A DNA stretch of 64,000 bases from Halorubrum vacuolatum (GCF_900188065.1 NZ_FZNQ01000004.1:124001-188000), one strand, 5' to 3'. Shown: positions 7,185-15,100, counted from the first letter of the stretch. Notes: generated by a model from the letters alone, not told the origin. Numbers and translations are program-made.

Positions 7185-7250
7185 CGTCCGCGGCCGGTGG
7201 CGGCTCCGCCGACCGACGCCGTTTAGATGCCGGCCTCTGAACCGGGACGC

Positions 7251-7598
7251 ATGGAGCCGGTCGACGACTGGCGGGCGGCGCTCCGGGACGCCGGCGAACT
7301 CACCGGACCGATAGCCGCCGGGATCGTCGAGGCCCACGGCGACCGCGGGAGTCGCGCGCTCGAAGCGGTCGCTGAGGAGCGCGTCAAACGCTATCGGGAC
7401 TTCACCGTCGTCGTCGGCCACGAAGACGAGTACGTCGTCGAGGCGGGTCGGTGTACCTGTGCGGATGCGACCTACAACCTCGACCCGGAGAACCCCGAGG
7501 AGCGGTGTTGGCATGCCATCGCCGTCGACGTCGCGGAGGCGCTCGACGTGGTCGACCACCACGACATGTGGTATTCGGAGGTCCGTGAGTTCCTCTGA
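7251..7598 (+). CDS. SWIM-type zinc-finger protein
   Basis: A 115-residue protein starting at MEPVDDWRAAL (ATG 7251). The upstream in-frame start at 7227 would add eight weak residues. The C-terminal half has the SWIM signature CxCx(n)CxH: CTCADATYN...ERCWHAIAVD. SWIM domains bind zinc and mediate DNA or protein contacts, in haloarchaea often in small stand-alone proteins. The N-terminal half is helical. It is transcribed in the same direction as the UPF0200 pair but after a 66-base gap, so it may have its own promoter. Confidence 0.7.
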   Translation: MEPVDDWRAALRDAGELTGPIAAGIVEAHGDRGSRALEAVAEERVKRYRDFTVVVGHEDEYVVEAGRCTCADATYNLDPENPEERCWHAIAVDVAEALDVVDHHDMWYSEVREFL

Positions 7599-7717
7599 AC
7601 CTCCCGCCAGTGGCGTCCTCCGTGGACCGTATCGTGACGTCCTCGGCGGACCGTATCGCATCGTTCGCGGGCCCGCAGGCCGGAAACGTTTAGAACGCCC
7701 CCCGGCTATCGGGAGCC

Positions 7718-8176
7718 ATGGCGGACTGTCCACTCGCCGACGAATGCCCCAGTTTCGATGAGCGGATCCAGGGCATGGGGTGTCAACACTACGGCAACAA
7801 GGGCGGCGCCGAGTGGTGTAACCACTACGACATGCCGATCTACGAGCTGAAGGCCCAGCCCGTCCAGCCCGGCGAGGAGGTCGTCGTCGAGGTCGACGAC
7901 ATGCACGAAAGCGGCGCCGGCGTCGGTCGCACCGAGGACGGCTTCATCATCCTCGTCGATGGGTTACTCCCGCCGGCGCGCGCCCGTGTCTCGATCGATC
8001 GGGTGAAATCGAACCACGCGACCGCAAAGGAGATCGTCGAACGTCTCCCGGAGGAGGCCGAGGACGACGAGGACGCCGAGGAACCCGCCGACGAGGACGC
8101 CGACACCGGACGTGACCGGCCACGGCGTGCGGACCGTGAACGGCTCGGTAGCCGCGAGAACTTCTGGGGCAAGTAG
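7718..8176 (+). CDS. TRAM domain protein with N-terminal Cys cluster
   Basis: A 152-residue protein. The first 34 residues hold four cysteines (CPLADEC, GMGCQHYG, EWCNHYD), probably a zinc site. Residues about 50-110 form a TRAM beta-barrel (GEEVVVEVDDMHESGAGVGR, ending DRVKSNHATAKEI), an RNA-binding fold known from TrmA/MiaB-type enzymes and from haloarchaeal RNA chaperones. An acidic stretch and a basic tail ending in ENFWGK follow. An RNA-chaperone role is inferred from the domain. Confidence 0.8.
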   Translation: MADCPLADECPSFDERIQGMGCQHYGNKGGAEWCNHYDMPIYELKAQPVQPGEEVVVEVDDMHESGAGVGRTEDGFIILVDGLLPPARARVSIDRVKSNHATAKEIVERLPEEAEDDEDAEEPADEDADTGRDRPRRADRERLGSRENFWGK

Positions 8177-8240
8177 CTCGTCCGTTACCGTCGCCGTTGC
8201 TTCCCCGCTCCTTTTGACCCCGCACCGCCTTCCATCCGGT

Positions 8241-8756
8241 ATGGATGCAGACGATGCCCGTCCGGCGGACGCGGACGTGGCCGCCGATGAGGTCGATCCC
8301 GAGGCGATCGATCCCGACGCGCTGTTGGCGCGCGTGGGCTTCGACCCGGAGGCGAACGTCCTCACACGTCGACAGGCCGAGGTGCTCGCGCTCCGGGAAC
8401 GCGGGCTGAGACAGTCGGACATCGCCGACTACCTCGGGACCTCCCGTGCGAACGTCTCCAGCGTCGAGGCGAGCGCCCGCGCCAACGTCGACCGCGCGAA
8501 GGAGACGATCGCCTTCGCGGAGGCGCTCTCGGCGCCGGTCCACGTCGAGATCGCCGCCGGCACCGACCTCTATGACGCGCCGAGACGGGTATATGACGCC
8601 TGCGATGAGGCGGGTGTGAAAGTGAACAAGACCGCACCGGATCTGATGAAGACGATCGGCGACCGCGCGGGCGACGCGGTCCGCGGCCGCGAGGTCAGAC
8701 ATCGGCTGTTCGTCACCGTCACCGACGAGGGGACGCTTCGCGTCAGGAAGCCGTGA
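8241..8756 (+). CDS. Tfx family DNA-binding protein
   Basis: A 171-residue protein from the ATG at 8241; the upstream frame to 8112 is not protein-like. After an acidic leader, LTRRQAEVLALRERGLRQSD, then IADYLGTSRANVSSVEASAR form the helix-turn-helix typical of archaeal Tfx regulators, first described near the molybdenum formylmethanofuran dehydrogenase operon of Methanothermobacter. The C-terminal domain (VHVEIAAGTDLYDAPRRVYDACDEAGVK) is the usual Tfx sensor part. The stop overlaps the next gene's GTG, so the regulator and the ATP-grasp enzyme are coupled and probably work in one pathway. Confidence 0.85.
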   Translation: MDADDARPADADVAADEVDPEAIDPDALLARVGFDPEANVLTRRQAEVLALRERGLRQSDIADYLGTSRANVSSVEASARANVDRAKETIAFAEALSAPVHVEIAAGTDLYDAPRRVYDACDEAGVKVNKTAPDLMKTIGDRAGDAVRGREVRHRLFVTVTDEGTLRVRKP

Positions 8757-9688
8757 GCGACGCCGATCGGCTGCGACTTGCGGTGACGACGGATGCCGAG
8801 ACGCTCGAACGGATCCGTGATCCGCTCGCGACCCGTGGGATCGACGCCCGCCACCTCCCCGTCAAGGGTCGGTCGATCCCCGTCTCGGGGGGGATCCCGA
8901 CAGACATCGCATCCGCGTTCGACGTCGGCTTCGTCTATCCCTCCCGCCTGATGGAGGGCGGCGCGCTCGATGCCCGGTTGGAGATCCCCTGGGTGAACGG
9001 CCGCGACGCCGTGGTGACCTCTCGGAACAAGGGAGGGGTGGTGGCCGCGCTCGATGCGGCCGACGTGCCGGTGCCGCGGACGACGATGATCTCGAACCCG
9101 GTCGATGAGGCGGTCGTCACCGAGGCGGTCGAACGGTTCTCGTTTCCGGTCGTGGTGAAGCCGAACTCGACGACACGCGGCATCGGGGTCGCGAAGGCGA
9201 CCGACCTCGATTCGCTCCACGGCATCATCGACTACCTGAACCTCGTCCACGACTACCGCGCGACCGGCGACAAGTCGTATCTGCTTCAGGAGTACCTCCC
9301 GAACGCGACCGACTACCGCGTCATGGTGATCGACGGGACGTATGCCGGCGCGGTCGAGCGGCGACTCCCGCCGGATGCGCTCGCGGCGGGCCGCTGGAAA
9401 CACAACGTCCACCGCGGGGCCGTCGCCCGCGGCGTCGACCTCGGGCCCGAAGCCCGAGCGCTCGCGGAACGGACGGCCCGGACGCTCGATATCGACTGGC
9501 TCGGCGTGGATCTGCTCGCCGTCGGCGACCGGGCGGCAGCACGTTCGGATGGCCACGAAGCGGACGACGGTCGTCTCCTCGTCAACGAGACGAACGCCCG
9601 ACCGACCGTCGATGCGGCGACGAAGTACGAACCGGACTTTTACGACCGGCTTGCGGCGCTTGTTCGACGGATCGCCGCGGGCGACTGA
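8753..9688 (+). CDS. RimK-like ATP-grasp ligase
   Basis: A 311-residue protein from GTG 8753, overlapping the Tfx stop by 4 bases. The ATP-grasp fold is seen in FPVVVKPNSTTRGIGVAKA (ATP-binding lysine and glycine loop), YLLQEYLPNATDYRVMVID (adenine and metal region), WKHNVHRGA, and the metal ligands near LLVNETNARPTVDAATK. This matches the RimK/LysX glutamate-ligase group that forms amide bonds between a carboxylate and an amine. The substrate is unknown: it could modify a protein tail or make a small dipeptide-like product. Coupling to the Tfx gene suggests dedicated control. Confidence 0.75.
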   Translation: MSDADRLRLAVTTDAETLERIRDPLATRGIDARHLPVKGRSIPVSGGIPTDIASAFDVGFVYPSRLMEGGALDARLEIPWVNGRDAVVTSRNKGGVVAALDAADVPVPRTTMISNPVDEAVVTEAVERFSFPVVVKPNSTTRGIGVAKATDLDSLHGIIDYLNLVHDYRATGDKSYLLQEYLPNATDYRVMVIDGTYAGAVERRLPPDALAAGRWKHNVHRGAVARGVDLGPEARALAERTARTLDIDWLGVDLLAVGDRAAARSDGHEADDGRLLVNETNARPTVDAATKYEPDFYDRLAALVRRIAAGD

Positions 9689-9750
9689 CCGGTAAGGATG
9701 CGTCGATCCGATCGAACGGTCCGTTCGGTTACGTACCCACCGCAGCGTCG

Positions 9751-10308
9751 CTACGTCTCCGTTCCGTCGAAATCGGGCTTCCGCTCGCCGGCCGGGATCG
9801 TCGTCTCCAACCAGTTCTCCTCGGGCGGAAGCGGACAGGAGAACGTCTCGCTGTACGCACAGAAGGGATTGTACGCGAGGTTGAAATCGATGGGTACGAC
9901 GTCGCCGTCGGCGAGTTCGCTCGTCGGCTCCAACTCCATGTATCGGCCCCGTTCGTAGCTCTGTTGTCCGGTCGTCTTGTCCCGAAAGGGGACGAACAGC
10001 GCGCCGTCATCCCCCTCCTGCCGATATCCGGAGAGGGTGTGCTCCTCGGGACCGATCTCGAAACGGAACGTGATTTCCCGGAGGTATCGGACCGGATTCC
10101 CCGCCGTCGTTTCCATCTCGACGGGCTCCGGCTCGTCGTGGACCGTCACGGTCGCTTCGAGCCGGGAGGCGGGATCCGGGTCGAAGTACTGGAGGCCGTC
10201 AAACGCCTCGCGGCGCGCCGGTGGGATCGGCGACTGTGGATGCTCGGCGAAGAACTCGTCCTTCTCGCGGCGGTTCGCTCGAAGCTCGTCGACGTACTCG
10301 CTGGTCAC
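9751..10308 (-). CDS. DUF1684 family protein
   Basis: A 185-residue cytoplasmic protein. The pattern matches DUF1684: an N-terminal helix (YVDELRANRREKDEFFAEHP), then FDGLQYFDPDPASRLEA, RYLREITFRFEIG, LFVPFRDKTTGQQSY-GRYMEL and the closing signature FNLAYNPFCAYSETFSCPLPP. The family is widespread in bacteria and haloarchaea; its biochemical role is unknown. It is convergent with the ATP-grasp gene and alone on its strand here, followed upstream by an HTH regulator. Confidence 0.8.
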   Translation of the reverse strand: MTSEYVDELRANRREKDEFFAEHPQSPIPPARREAFDGLQYFDPDPASRLEATVTVHDEPEPVEMETTAGNPVRYLREITFRFEIGPEEHTLSGYRQEGDDGALFVPFRDKTTGQQSYERGRYMELEPTSELADGDVVPIDFNLAYNPFCAYSETFSCPLPPEENWLETTIPAGERKPDFDGTET

Positions 10309-10355
10309 GGCGGATCTGGACGAGCCACCGGTTTCAGTGGCCCGATCCCGTCTCG

Positions 10356-11060
10356 CTAGAGTGCGCGCAGGTCCTCAAGGCAGTCGTCGAGATCGCGCGT
10401 CGAGGTCGCGAGCGAGAAGCCATCGACCTGTGCGAGCGCGCCGGCGTGCTCCCAGAGGTTGTCCGCGTCGATCCCGTGGAGGATCACCGCGTTGGGGGTC
10501 GGGCTGACGACGCGCATCGCCACGAGCGGCGACTCCCCGCGGGTGACACGGGTGAACACGAGCACCCGGTTCGTCGACTGTCCGTAGAGGCGATAGAACT
10601 CCTCGCTCGAGAGGCGGGTGATCGCCTGAATGGAGTCGATGACGGTGTGGCCGTTGACGTGGTCGTGATCGCCGCGGACGACCTCCGTCGCCCCCATCGC
10701 CTCGTAGAACGTCTCAAGCGGGACGGCGGTGGTGTACTCCCGTAAATCGTGGACGATGTCGTTCTCGAAGCCCGCCGTGAGCACCCGGGCGTACTGCCGC
10801 AGTCGGCTCCCGCCCCGGCGCTCGTCGATGTCGAGCAGCCCCTCGACGGTCCGGCGGACGACGCCGATCCCGGGGCTTTCCCGGCGGCCGCTCTCGTAAT
10901 CGGAGATCACGGACGAGGAGACGCCGAGCTGCTCTGCAAGCTCCGTCTGTGAGACGTCGAAGTCGGTCCGCCACTTTCGGAGGGTCGCGCCGGGGTCATC
11001 GCTGAGCGTGATCTCGCCGGCGATGCGGCGGGAGAGCTCCTCGCGTGCGGTCTCGCTCAT
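10356..11060 (-). CDS. XRE-type HTH regulator with C-terminal sensor domain
   Basis: A 234-residue protein. Residues about 23-80 form a Cro/C1 helix-turn-helix: WRTDFDVSQTELAEQLGVSS followed by VISDYESGRRESPGIGVVRR. The remaining about 130 residues (VNGHTVIDSIQAITRLSSEE, FYRLYGQSTNRVLVFTRVTR) form a conserved archaeal C-terminal domain with unknown ligand. Many archaea encode one such protein. A stand-alone position with its own promoter is likely. Confidence 0.8.
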   Translation of the reverse strand: MSETAREELSRRIAGEITLSDDPGATLRKWRTDFDVSQTELAEQLGVSSSVISDYESGRRESPGIGVVRRTVEGLLDIDERRGGSRLRQYARVLTAGFENDIVHDLREYTTAVPLETFYEAMGATEVVRGDHDHVNGHTVIDSIQAITRLSSEEFYRLYGQSTNRVLVFTRVTRGESPLVAMRVVSPTPNAVILHGIDADNLWEHAGALAQVDGFSLATSTRDLDDCLEDLRAL

Positions 11061-11111
11061 CGCTGCAACCCACGCGTGACCGTTTCAAAAGGCTGTCGAA
11101 CGATGGGTTCG

Positions 11112-11384
11112 TCACTCGACGTACAACGAGTAGACGATGACGGCGAAGCCGAGCGCCGTGAGCGTGCTGTCGATCGCGATCCCGACCGCGAGGTCCGTCC
11201 CGATGAACTGATGGGATACCCCTCCGATCACCGCGCCGACGGTGACGACCCCGAAGCCGAGCCCGAGCGCCCGAAGCGACTGATCGCCGGTTCGGCGGTA
11301 CGCCCGGAGCGCGTAGTAGGTGATGCTCCCACCCAGAAGCAGGATGGCGGTCTTTGCGACGATGATTGCGAGTTCCACGTGCAT
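11112..11384 (-). CDS. DUF7521-like three-span membrane protein
   Basis: A 90-residue protein starting at ATG 11384 (MHVELAIIVAKTAILLLGG). Three hydrophobic segments (about 5-20, 40-58, 68-86) alternate with short charged loops. The start lies two bases after the stop of the upstream wHTH gene, so the two are one transcript. Pairs of an ArsR-like wHTH protein with this membrane family are common in haloarchaea and may form a membrane-coupled regulatory unit; no function is established. Confidence 0.65.
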   Translation of the reverse strand: MHVELAIIVAKTAILLLGGSITYYALRAYRRTGDQSLRALGLGFGVVTVGAVIGGVSHQFIGTDLAVGIAIDSTLTALGFAVIVYSLYVE

Positions 11385-11386
11385 GT

Positions 11387-11770
11387 CTATGTCTCCTCCC
11401 GAAGCTCGGACCACAGTTCCGCCAGCCGTTCGTCGCGCGTTCGGTCCGGACGGCTGAACTCGACGACGAGTTCGCGCTCCGGATCCGCTTCGACGCTGAC
11501 GGTGATCGATTCGAAGCCGACCGCGTAGCGCGTCGTGTGCTGGCCGTCACGACGGATCTCCGTCGACTCCTCCAACAGCGAGGCGTCGGTGAGCTTCTCG
11601 AGTTTCCGGTAGGTCGTCGAGAGGGGGACCTCACACTCCTCGGAGAGCTCGCTCGCCGTCTTCGGCTCGGTGAGCGCCCGAATGAACCGCTGGGCGGCAT
11701 CGTCCGCCAGCGCATCCAACACCGCCTCCGGCGACGGTGGCTCCTCGTCGCGCGACGGGTCCCGCACCAT
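11387..11770 (-). CDS. ArsR-like winged-helix regulator
   Basis: A 127-residue protein from the ATG at 11770 (MVRDPSRDEEPPSPEAVLD); a GTG two codons earlier is less likely. The wHTH covers about 15-75, with ADDAAQRFIRALTEPKTASE then CEVPLSTTYRKLEKLTDASL, and a wing with GQHTTRYAVGF. The C-terminal part SVEADPERELVVEFSRPDRT is shared by the haloarchaeal family that precedes DUF7521 proteins. It is coupled to that membrane gene. Upstream is a long non-coding stretch with tandem repeats, which could affect its expression. Confidence 0.75.
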   Translation of the reverse strand: MVRDPSRDEEPPSPEAVLDALADDAAQRFIRALTEPKTASELSEECEVPLSTTYRKLEKLTDASLLEESTEIRRDGQHTTRYAVGFESITVSVEADPERELVVEFSRPDRTRDERLAELWSELREET

Positions 11771-11866
11771 GGACACCGCTTCCGGCCGGGCGTTCTTAAA
11801 GGATCGAGTTTCCGCGTCGTCACCCGACTTCGTCCCGCCTCACGAACCGCTTCGATCGCAACGGGC

Positions 11867-12006
11867 GTTGCACTGGCCCGTCGAACACCTGTTGCACTGG
11901 CCCGTCGAACGCCTGTTGCACTGGCCCGTCGAACGCCTGTTGCACTGGCCCGTCGAACGCCTGTTGCACTGGCCCGTCGAACGCCTGTTGCACTGGCCCG
12001 TCGAAT
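11867..12006. repeat. Six 24-bp tandem repeats
   Basis: The unit GTTGCACTGGCCCGTCGAAC plus CCTG-type spacer bases repeats with an exact 24-bp period at 11867, 11891, 11915, 11939, 11963 and 11987. Internal copies are identical; the first differs by one base in the spacer and the last drifts at its end. Degenerate copies may continue on both sides (for example GTTACATCACCCGTCGCAT from 12012). The period is a multiple of three, so all frames stay open, but none makes a credible protein. Confidence 0.9.
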
Positions 12007-12068
12007 CATCCGTTACATCACCCGTCGCATCGACCCGCCAAGCCGTTCAGCATCTTTCGAGGTGGAGC

Positions 12069-12129
12069 CCCCGGCCTCAGGGAGCGAGGGCTTCCGACTG
12101 GTCGGAAGAACGAAGCGAGTAGGCCGGGG
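12069..12129. other. Long stem-loop 1 with GAGCGA / CGAAGCGA internal loop
   Basis: The outer stem CCCCGGCCT (12069-12077) pairs with AGGCCGGGG (12121-12129). The inner stem CTTCCGAC/GTCGGAAG (12091-12108) is perfect. Between them lies a purine-rich internal loop with GGGAGCGAG on one side and AACGAAGCGAGT on the other. The same design recurs at 12372-12420. It could be an insertion-sequence end or a structured RNA. Confidence 0.5.
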
Positions 12130-12371
12130 AGGAAGCCGACGTGCTGGGAAACAGCTACGGTGGCTTCTGCCACCTGACTCGCTATCCGATACATTTTTTC
12201 TGGGGGCCGCCGTGCAAACATCCAGTGATACCGTCGCACAAGTCGCCGGTATCACGGGCCGCAGTAGCCAGGCCCCCGAATGGTGGGGACGTTGACCCCG
12301 AAGGTCGTTCGGTACGGGAGAGGAACAACCTTCCTCCCCGGCGACAACTGACGGCGAGTCCCACATCAAAG
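12130..12371. other. Non-coding interval between the two stem-loops
   Basis: The interval has no credible gene. It includes CATTTTTTCTGGGGG at about 12192-12206 and otherwise mixed sequence. If the two hairpins are the ends of one unit, this would be the body of a roughly 350-bp non-autonomous element. No terminal inverted repeat or target duplication could be made out. Confidence 0.3.
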
Positions 12372-12420
12372 CCCCTCCCTCCACGAGCGAGGTCGTAAGA
12401 CCGAGCGAAGTAGGGAGGGG
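12372..12420. other. Long stem-loop 2, matching stem-loop 1 in design
   Basis: The outer stem CCCCTCCCT (12372-12380) pairs with AGGGAGGGG (12412-12420). The inner stem GGTC/GACC closes a GTAA (GNRA-type) tetraloop at 12391-12402. Internal-loop strands ACGAGCGA and GAGCGAAGT resemble stem-loop 1. The outer stem differs in sequence but keeps its pairing, as for a conserved structure. It ends 5 bases before the stop of the AIR-synthase-like gene, so it could also terminate that transcript. Confidence 0.5.
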
Positions 12421-12424
12421 TCGG

Positions 12425-13468
12425 TTACCCGGAACCTGCTTCCGCGCCGGACAGTTCAGCGTACACCGGCCAGGAGGCGTCGCCGTCGGGCGGACTCGTC
12501 TCCTCGCCGTCGATGGCGACGCCCGCACCCCGCTCGACCGTTCCGACCACGGCCGCGGGCGTGTCCCGCGCCCGAAGCGTTTCGACCACCCGCTCCGCGT
12601 CGGCCGGCGCGACGGACGCGAGCAGGGTTCCCGAGGTCGTCGCCCGCCACGGAGCCATCCCCAGCGCTTGACAGACGGGCTCGACGCCCTCGGACACGGG
12701 GACGGCGTCGCGCTCGATCTCGAACCGGACCCCGCTCGCACCCGCGGTCTCGTGGAGCGCGCCGAGCAGTCCGCCCTCCGTCGCGTCGTGCATCGCGTGG
12801 ACCTCCCCCGCGGCCGCCGCGGCGAGCGCGTCCTCGACCAATCGGACGTCATCCAGCCGTTCGGCGGCGACGGCGACCGTCTCGGGGTCGAGATCGGAAA
12901 GCGCCTCCGGAAAGAGCGAGGCGAACAGCCCCGTCGCCTCCACGGCGGGCCCCCGTGTCACGACGAGTCGGTCGCCCGGTCGCGCGCCGTCGGGGCGGAC
13001 GATCCGCTCGGGGTCGCCGATCCCGAGGACGGTCGCCGCGCCAACCCATGGGAGCGTCGCGCCGGGATATCGGGCGGTGTGGCCCGTCGTGACGGCGATA
13101 TCCAGTCGCCCACACTCCTCGCTTATCGCCCGCCAGATGCTGGCGAAGTCGTCGTCGTCGAACGTCGTCGGCAACGCGAAGGCGATCGAGAGGTGTGAGG
13201 GGGCGATCCCGGAGACGGCGACGTCCGAGAGGGCGATGTGGAGCGCGAACCGCCCCGCCCGCTCGAAGCCGAGCGCGGGGAGCATCGAGATCGGATCCGT
13301 CGCAACCACGACCGCCGGCGATTCCTCGGCACCCTGAACGGCGTTCGGCGCTATCACCCCGAAATCACAGCCGTGGGCGGGCCCGAGCGTCACGTCGGAG
13401 CGGTCGGCACCCAGGTTCGGTCGGATCCGCTCCTCGAAAAACCGCCGTCCGATCTTGCCGTCGCTCAT
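12425..13468 (-). CDS. AIR-synthase family protein (HypE/ThiL/PurM-like)
   Basis: A 347-residue protein with the two-domain AIR-synthase fold. The N-terminal part has VVVATDPISMLPALGFERAG and ALHIALSDVAVSGIAPSH (ATP/Mg-binding aspartates). The C-terminal part has VHAMHDATEGGLLGALHE, the glycine-rich block typical of HypE and hydrogenase-maturation-like members. Family enzymes phosphorylate or dehydrate small or protein substrates using ATP. No hydrogenase genes are near, so a HypE role is unlikely; the substrate is unknown. Its length is normal for the family. Confidence 0.75.
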   Translation of the reverse strand: MSDGKIGRRFFEERIRPNLGADRSDVTLGPAHGCDFGVIAPNAVQGAEESPAVVVATDPISMLPALGFERAGRFALHIALSDVAVSGIAPSHLSIAFALPTTFDDDDFASIWRAISEECGRLDIAVTTGHTARYPGATLPWVGAATVLGIGDPERIVRPDGARPGDRLVVTRGPAVEATGLFASLFPEALSDLDPETVAVAAERLDDVRLVEDALAAAAAGEVHAMHDATEGGLLGALHETAGASGVRFEIERDAVPVSEGVEPVCQALGMAPWRATTSGTLLASVAPADAERVVETLRARDTPAAVVGTVERGAGVAIDGEETSPPDGDASWPVYAELSGAEAGSG

Positions 13469-13534
13469 GCCGATGGATTCCGCCGGTCGAGCAAAACGAT
13501 TCGGTTCGGAACCGGCACGGGGCGGAACGCCCCC

Positions 13535-14038
13535 TCAGTCGTCGTCTTCGAGCGCCTGCGCGATCCGCTGGAGCTGTCGGGTCGCATCGCGGACCTCATC
13601 GCGGAGCTGCCGGACCTCACGGACGAGCTCCTCGTTGCCCGCGTCGCCGCCGCGCTCCTCGCGTGCGCCCGGACCGCCACCCATGCCCGGCGGGCCGCCG
13701 CCCATGCCGCCGGGGCCGCCGGGGCCGCCGCCCATCATCCCCGACATCATCTGTGCGAAGGGGTTACCGCCACCGCCCATCCCCGGGCCGCCGCCCATGC
13801 CGCCGGGGCCGCCGCCCATCATCTCCTCGGGGTCGGGGCGGTCGCCCTCCTCGCGCTCCTTCTCGCGTCGCTTGCGGATCTCCTCGACGCGCTCGCGGAA
13901 GGACTTCTCCTCGTCGTTGTCGCCCTCGCTTCCGTCTTCGCCCCCGCCTCCCCCGCCGTCGTTCTCAACGTCCGAACCCGTCGGCTCGTCGTCCGATGCG
14001 TCCTGTGCGTCCGCCGCCGGATCGTCGTCGTTCGCCAT
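13535..14038 (-). CDS. Gly/Met-rich haloarchaeal protein with coiled-coil tail
   Basis: I start at ATG 14038 (MANDDDPAADAQ, 167 residues); the frame upstream to 14119 is not protein-like. There are three parts: an acidic disordered N-terminus to about residue 45; a charged helix rich in Arg/Glu (FRERVEEIRKRREKERE); then about 60 residues of Gly/Met/Pro repeats (GGMGGGPGMGGGG, FAQMMSGMMGGG); and finally a C-terminal coiled coil (ELVREVRQLRDEVRDATRQL). I know no function. The Met/Gly core resembles chaperone-tail or scaffold-type sequences only in composition. Confidence 0.7.
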   Translation of the reverse strand: MANDDDPAADAQDASDDEPTGSDVENDGGGGGGEDGSEGDNDEEKSFRERVEEIRKRREKEREEGDRPDPEEMMGGGPGGMGGGPGMGGGGNPFAQMMSGMMGGGPGGPGGMGGGPPGMGGGPGAREERGGDAGNEELVREVRQLRDEVRDATRQLQRIAQALEDDD

Positions 14039-14125
14039 GGCTGGGCTTCGACGGGCCGGCCGAAAAGGGTTGTCGCTCCGGCACGGGCGGTGGTGGGGTG
14101 GTCTCGACGCACACTCCACACCGAC

Positions 14126-15100
14126 TCAGTCGTGTCCGGAGACCCGAACCGGCTCGTAGGGCTCCTCCAGCCACTCGATGTCGGACTCCGAGAGGTCGAT
14201 ATCGAGCGCCTCGACGGCGTCCTCTAAGTGCTCGACGCTGGAGGTTCCGACGATCGGCGTGTCGACCCAGTCCTTATGAAGGAGCCACGCGAGCGCGATC
14301 TGGGCCATCTTCACGCCCTTCTCCTCGGCCAGTTCCTCGACGCGGGCGTTGACCTCGGGGCCGCCGCCCTCGCGATAGGGGTGTTCGTACATCCGCTTCT
14401 CCGTCCGGCCACGGAGCGTCGAATCGACCGCCCCGTCGGGACGGGTGAGATACCCGCGGGCCAGCGGGCTCCACGGCATCACGCCGATCCCCTCCTTCGC
14501 ACACAGCGGGAGCATCTCGCGCTCCTCCTCGCGATAGACGAGATTGTAGTGGTTCTGCATCGAAACGAACCGGTCGGTGCCCAGCCGGTCGCTCGCGTGT
14601 AACGCCCCGGCGAACTCGTGGGCCCACATCGAGGACGCGCCGAGATACCGAACCTGCCCGCGTCGGACGAAGTCGTCGAGGACGCCGAGCGTCTCCTCGA
14701 TCGGGGTGTCGTGATCGAGGCGGTGGATCTGATAGAGGTCGATCGTCTCCATGCCGAGGCGATCGAGGCTGTTTTGCAGCTCCTGTTCGAGCGCCTTTCG
14801 CGAGAGGCCGCCGGAGTTCGGGTTCGACTCGTCCATCCGGAAGTAGCCCTTCGTCGCGACGACCGCCTCCTCACGATGGCCCGAAAGGGCCTTCCCGAGG
14901 ATACGCTCGGACTCGCCCTTCGAGTACATATTGGCGGTATCGAAGAAGTTGATCCCGAGTTCCAACGCCCGCTCGACGAGTTCGATCCCCTCCTCCTCGC
15001 CGAGGACCCACTCGCGCCAGTCGGGGTCGCCGAAGCTCATACAGCCGAGACAGATGCGCGAGACGGTCATGCCGGTGGACCCGAGCGTCGTGTACTCCAT
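14126..15100 (-). CDS. Aldo/keto reductase
   Basis: A 324-residue protein from ATG 15100 (MEYTTLGSTGMTVSRICLG). The TIM-barrel AKR hallmarks are present: NFFDTANMYSKGESERILGK with the catalytic Asp and Tyr, VVATKGYF with the catalytic Lys, TIDLYQIHRLDHDTP with the His, and the NADP-binding end LAWLLHKDWVDTPIVGTSSV. It reduces aldehydes or ketones with NADPH; the substrate is unknown. It is similar to the YajO/general-stress AKR group common in haloarchaea. Confidence 0.9.
   Translation of the reverse strand: MEYTTLGSTGMTVSRICLGCMSFGDPDWREWVLGEEEGIELVERALELGINFFDTANMYSKGESERILGKALSGHREEAVVATKGYFRMDESNPNSGGLSRKALEQELQNSLDRLGMETIDLYQIHRLDHDTPIEETLGVLDDFVRRGQVRYLGASSMWAHEFAGALHASDRLGTDRFVSMQNHYNLVYREEEREMLPLCAKEGIGVMPWSPLARGYLTRPDGAVDSTLRGRTEKRMYEHPYREGGGPEVNARVEELAEEKGVKMAQIALAWLLHKDWVDTPIVGTSSVEHLEDAVEALDIDLSESDIEWLEEPYEPVRVSGHD

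Noticed and set aside
11867-12006. Possible CRISPR array
   Set aside because: Copies are directly adjacent with no unique spacers, and no cas genes are nearby; it is a simple tandem repeat.
10996-12009. 337-codon minus frame with RRASATGV repeats through the tandem repeat
   Set aside because: It crosses two supported wHTH/membrane genes in another frame and has an extreme Arg/Ser composition.
12425-13468. HypE hydrogenase maturation role
   Set aside because: The fold fits, but no hydrogenase or other hyp gene is nearby, and the C-terminal PRxC-type tail of true HypE is absent (ends GAEAGSG).
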